Source: Paenibacillus_AB hodogayensis
GTDB lineage: Bacteria > Bacillota > Bacilli > Paenibacillales > NBRC-103111
NCBI RefSeq assembly: GCF_039536325.1
Contig: NZ_BAAAYO010000021.1
Span: 248,001 to 312,000 of the forward strand
Direction: 5' to 3'
DNA length: 64,000 nucleotides
Below the pieces are notes generated by a model that was not told the DNA's origin, ran no database searches, and was given only the letters and a program-made list of their open reading frames with translations. Position 1 is the first letter of the stretch; the number at the start of each line of letters is the position of its first letter. A program made the translations under genes and the position numbers. Positions 61,166 through 64,000 of this stretch are shown here, piece after piece.

Positions 61166-62506
61166 ATGACGATCACATCACGCAAAAGCAGCGCCAGCGC
61201 AATTGTAGCTTCGGCACTCCTTGCCTCCTTGGCCTTGACCGCTTGCGGCAAGGAAGAGACAAGCAATGTCAACCGCCCGGATCCAACGGAACCGCAAACC
61301 AAAGTCGAGGACAACAAACCGGTAACCGTCAGTATGTACATTCATGCCAGCATGGTCGATGACGCGGATTTGAAGACATATTTCATTGAGCCGCTCAAAG
61401 CAAAGCTGCCGCACGTAACGTTGGATGTCATTCGCGACGGCAAAGGATTTCAGGTGGAAGAGGTGTTGGCTACGGGAACGTTCCCGGACCTGATCGTCAC
61501 CAGCAATCCGAATATCCCGATATTTAAAGATAGGGGTCTGGTACGGGATATCTCGAGTCTCGTCCTATCGCATAACATCGACTTGAACCGGATTGACAAG
61601 ACACTGGTCGATGCGATCAAAATGAACAGCCCGACGGGTGAATTGTACGGCTTGCCATTCCGCCAAAACCTGGGCGTGCTGATCTATAACCAGGATATTT
61701 TCGATAAATTCGGTGTCCCGTATCCGACGGATGGCATGACGTTTGAGGAGGTGGTGGAAAAAGCAAGGAAGCTGACGCGTGTCGAAGGGGATACGAACTA
61801 TATCGGTTACGATCCCGGCAACGTCCCGAACAACGTGTCGACGTCGCTCTCTCTCCCGTTTGCCGATCCGAAGACGCACAAAGCTTCGTTTGACAGCGAC
61901 GGCTGGCGCACGGTGTTCGAGTTTTTGAAAACGGCGTACGAGGTGCCAAACTTTATCGGGCCGAACAAGGAGTTCAAATACCCGAACGGATTCCAAACGG
62001 AAAAACGGATGGCGATGCAATCGACATGGGTGCTCGGCGTCGCCGTTGCGGCAAGCCAAAACAAATACGACGGGATGAAATGGGATCTGGTCGCCAACCC
62101 GAACTTCAAAGGGCATGTCGGCGAAGGGCGTGAAGCGGATGTGCATCTGATGATGCTGTCCAAATTGAGCAAACAGCCGGATGCAGCGATCGAGGTCATG
62201 AAGGTGCTGCTGTCGGAAGACGTTCAGACCGCCTTCTCCAAAAACGGACGCCGCAGCGTGCTGGTCGATGACGCGATCCACAAGCAATATGCGTCCGGCA
62301 TCGAGCAGTTCAAAGGGAAAAACATTGCGGGCATTTTCAAAACAAAGCCGATTCGCCCGCATGAAGTGTCGCCATACGATGCGAAGCTGCGCGCCCTGGT
62401 GGAAGCGACGAAGCAGGAGTTTGCCATTGGAGGCAAAGATTTAAATACGTATGTGCGTGATTTGCAAGAACAGGCCAATAAAGAGATTGAAGCGATGCGG
62501 AAGTAG
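61166..62506 (+). CDS. Extracellular solute-binding lipoprotein (sugar ABC transporter, family 1)
   Basis: 446 residues. Lipobox L-T-A-C, Cys27, acidic linker. Fold markers: D-L-I-V-T-S-N-P-N, Y-G-L-P-F-R-Q-N-L-G-V-L-I-Y-N-Q-D-I-F, Y-P-T-D-G-M-T-F-E-E-V. Its tail has F-K-G-K-N-I-A-G-I-F-K-T-K-P-I, putting it close to the proteins at 20980 and 53879. Ribosome site A-A-A-G-G-G-G-A is eleven bases before ATG. A damaged glycosidase gene follows (56 bases) and an AraC gene is divergent, so the original module was AraC / SBP + glycosidase. Confidence 0.92.
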   Translation: MTITSRKSSASAIVASALLASLALTACGKEETSNVNRPDPTEPQTKVEDNKPVTVSMYIHASMVDDADLKTYFIEPLKAKLPHVTLDVIRDGKGFQVEEVLATGTFPDLIVTSNPNIPIFKDRGLVRDISSLVLSHNIDLNRIDKTLVDAIKMNSPTGELYGLPFRQNLGVLIYNQDIFDKFGVPYPTDGMTFEEVVEKARKLTRVEGDTNYIGYDPGNVPNNVSTSLSLPFADPKTHKASFDSDGWRTVFEFLKTAYEVPNFIGPNKEFKYPNGFQTEKRMAMQSTWVLGVAVAASQNKYDGMKWDLVANPNFKGHVGEGREADVHLMMLSKLSKQPDAAIEVMKVLLSEDVQTAFSKNGRRSVLVDDAIHKQYASGIEQFKGKNIAGIFKTKPIRPHEVSPYDAKLRALVEATKQEFAIGGKDLNTYVRDLQEQANKEIEAMRK

Positions 62507-62562
62507 CGGATAGGGGAGAAGCGCCGGGAGAAACCGACAACGATGTAAAGGAGGAAACATGT

Positions 62563-63851
62563 ATGATCTCATTTGTAAGACAAAAATGGTTGACGATTGT
62601 GACTGCCTTGTGCATGCTGCTGTCATTGGCCGGTGGCTTTGCACCGAAAGCAAGCGCGAATGCAGACTCAGGAGCAACGAATATGATCGTTAATGCGGGC
62701 TTTGAAGATGTAACAGACGGCATTAAGGCGCTGCCATGGCGAGTAAGCGCGGCATGGGGGACCACGGTTAAGCTGGGGCCGGAATCGGCACACACAGGAA
62801 GCAATGGGGTGTCCGTCGAGACAGCGACGAATAATAACCCGTGGGTTGCCCAGCTTATTCCGGTCGAAGAAGGGGCGACATACCGGTTCAATGGATCGGC
62901 GCTTATGAAATTGTGCGCGCCCTGGATCCGGACCATCCGATCTATATGGTGGAAAACCAGGCAGACGCGTTTGTTTCGACCGGGCAAGCCACGGATATTT
63001 TGGTCAGTGATCAGTACCCGTTCCGCCCAAGCGAAACATTGCCGATTCGCCTTGTCGGCGACGACGTTCGCAAAGCGATTGCAGCGGTGAAGGAAGACAA
63101 GCCGGTATGGAGCATCCTGCAGACGTTCCAGTCGGGAGCGTGGAACTATTTGCCGACGATTGCCGAAGTGCGCAACATGGGATACCAATCGTTTTTGGCG
63201 GGTGCAAAAGGACTCGGCTTCTATGCGATCACCGATCCGGGATGGCGCTTGAAAGATTCGGTTTTGTGGCCGGGCATGGTCGCCTTCAAGGATGAAATCG
63301 GGCTGATGCGCGACTTGCTCGTCGACGGGACGAAAACGAATGAATCGATCGGAAACGATGTTCAATGGGGCGTCTGGTCGAAAGGAAACGCGCAGTATGT
63401 AATCGCGATCAATACATCGTCCCAACAGCAGCAGGCGAGCATTCCGCTAGGCCAGACGGGAAGCCGCGTCGATCTGCTCCATGGCGATACGCCGTCGCAA
63501 TTCGGCGTACTGACAACCGAGCTGCAAGTGACGCTCAAGCCGTTGCAAACTAACGTGTATCGTGTCGTATCCTTAATCGATGATGCGAGTAATGTAGGAA
63601 GCACGGTGAGTTCCTTGCAAGCGGCAGGCAGCATCCATGCGCAATTCGCCAGTCAATTGGAATACCGGATGAGCATCATCCAGCTGCTGCTCCGGCAGGG
63701 GAATTTTGAACAAGCAGTCTCGTACATCCAGGACTTTATCCGTTATATTCATGATCCGTCCGTCCTTGCACAGCTGCTGATTACACCAGAAGCGGCTGAA
63801 CAGTTGGGAGGACAGTTAGCGGCATTGCTGCACAGTATGACTCATCAGTAA
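62563..63851 (+). pseudogene. Secreted glycosidase gene with internal deletion (FIMAH C-terminus)
   Basis: Starts well: A-A-A-G-G-A-G-G, ATG, a signal peptide (about 32 residues) and the opening of a CBM4/9-like domain (N-A-G-F-E-D-V). At about 62895 the frame changes: the same bases continue in another frame as I-G-A-Y-E-I-V-R-A-L-D-P-D-H-P, from the middle of a TIM-barrel glycosidase, to the stop at 63851. That 3' part has Q-S-F-L-A-G-A-K-G-L-G-F-Y barrel text, a beta domain and a FIMAH-like tail (I-H-A-Q-F ... F-I-R-Y-I-H-D). The main part of the barrel with most catalytic residues is missing, so no active enzyme. Confidence 0.8.
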
Positions 63852-63855
63852 GCAT

Positions 63856-63870
63856 ATGCAAGCGCTTACT
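63856..63870. promoter_or_regulatory. cre-like catabolite site
   Basis: A-TGCAAGCGCTTACT; its 14-mer core differs from the 5324 site only in the last base. It lies between the damaged glycosidase and the AraC tail gene at the window edge, with no start codon in view, so a controlled promoter is not evident here. Confidence 0.4.
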
Positions 63871-64000
63871 TTACTCGCCATCTTTTAAATACGGGGACTG
63901 ACGGTGCATTTTGCGGTATTCCTTCGGCGACATGCCCTCGAACTGCTTGAACACGAGTCCGAAGTAAGAACTGTCCGTAAAGCCGATCCGCGAACAGATT
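63871..64000 (-). CDS. AraC-family regulator, C-terminal end (cut by window edge)
   Basis: The minus strand reads 42 codons to the stop at 63871: I-G-F-T-D-S-S-Y-F-G-L-V-F-K-Q-F-E-G-M-S-P-K-E-Y-R, the second helix-turn-helix unit and standard ending of AraC proteins. The rest lies beyond base 64000. The gene converges on the damaged glycosidase. Confidence 0.88.
   Translation of the reverse strand, partial: ICSRIGFTDSSYFGLVFKQFEGMSPKEYRKMHRQSPYLKDGE

Noticed and set aside
1..64000. CRISPR arrays, tRNA or rRNA genes, prophage or complete IS elements
   Set aside because: No repeat-spacer pattern, clover-leaf sequence, rRNA text, phage structural genes or transposase frames were found.

Overview
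The window looks like a chromosomal segment from a carbohydrate-degrading Paenibacillaceae bacterium (Paenibacillus or Cohnella type). The evidence is Gram-positive ribosome binding sites, many family-1 sugar-binding lipoproteins with classic lipoboxes, AraC-type regulators with an N-terminal cupin, SLH-anchored GH16, FIMAH-type C-termini, catabolite (cre-like) sites and frequent TTG/GTG starts. No rRNA, tRNA, CRISPR array or intact transposase was seen.

Region 1-34.9 kb is a chain of glycan-use modules. Each combines some of: a lipoprotein solute-binding protein (SBP), a glycosidase or lyase, and a regulator. In order: truncated SBP + GH2; a small minus-strand lipoprotein pair, two decayed genes (AraC, adenylate kinase) and a nucleotide kinase; Tat-exported beta-helix protein, AraC, SBP, GH106-like; SBP, ThuA-like, second Tat beta-helix protein; GntR/LacI-type regulator divergent to a GH78 rhamnosidase; SBP, AraC, GH20; a GntR-SBP fusion regulator, SBP, a 1808-residue heparinase-like protein, and a Gfo/Idh/MocA oxidoreductase. 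The mixture (GH78, GH106-like, GH2, GH20, beta-helix and heparinase-like proteins) suggests complex, probably rhamnose-containing, plant or microbial polysaccharides; this is inference. None of the sugar SBPs has a permease or ATPase gene in the window.

Region 35-51 kb is mixed housekeeping and stress: ArsR + SRPBCC pair with two palindromic operators; a short UvrA-like ATPase; VOC protein; a decayed AraC gene, Fur box, flavin monooxygenase and siderophore-binding lipoprotein; an ArsR-flavoprotein-thioredoxin reductase cluster with three matching operators and no arsenic pump; a putative injection-system cargo protein with a chaperone-like partner; GrpB, a second SRPBCC protein, a hydrolase remnant and an intact alpha/beta hydrolase.

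Region 50.6-64 kb returns to glycan use: AraC divergent to a phytanoyl-CoA-dioxygenase-like enzyme; AraC divergent to an SBP with a perfect cre site, followed by GH97 and a GH16 with internal SLH repeats; AraC divergent to another SBP, followed by a glycosidase gene that has lost its middle; and the tail of one more AraC gene at the edge.

The most interesting items are the cytoplasmic GntR regulator whose sensor is an ABC-type SBP fold, with three matching operator-like boxes around its promoter; the cargo-chaperone-like pair at 45.6-47.8 kb; and the paralogous set of seven SBPs with no local permeases.
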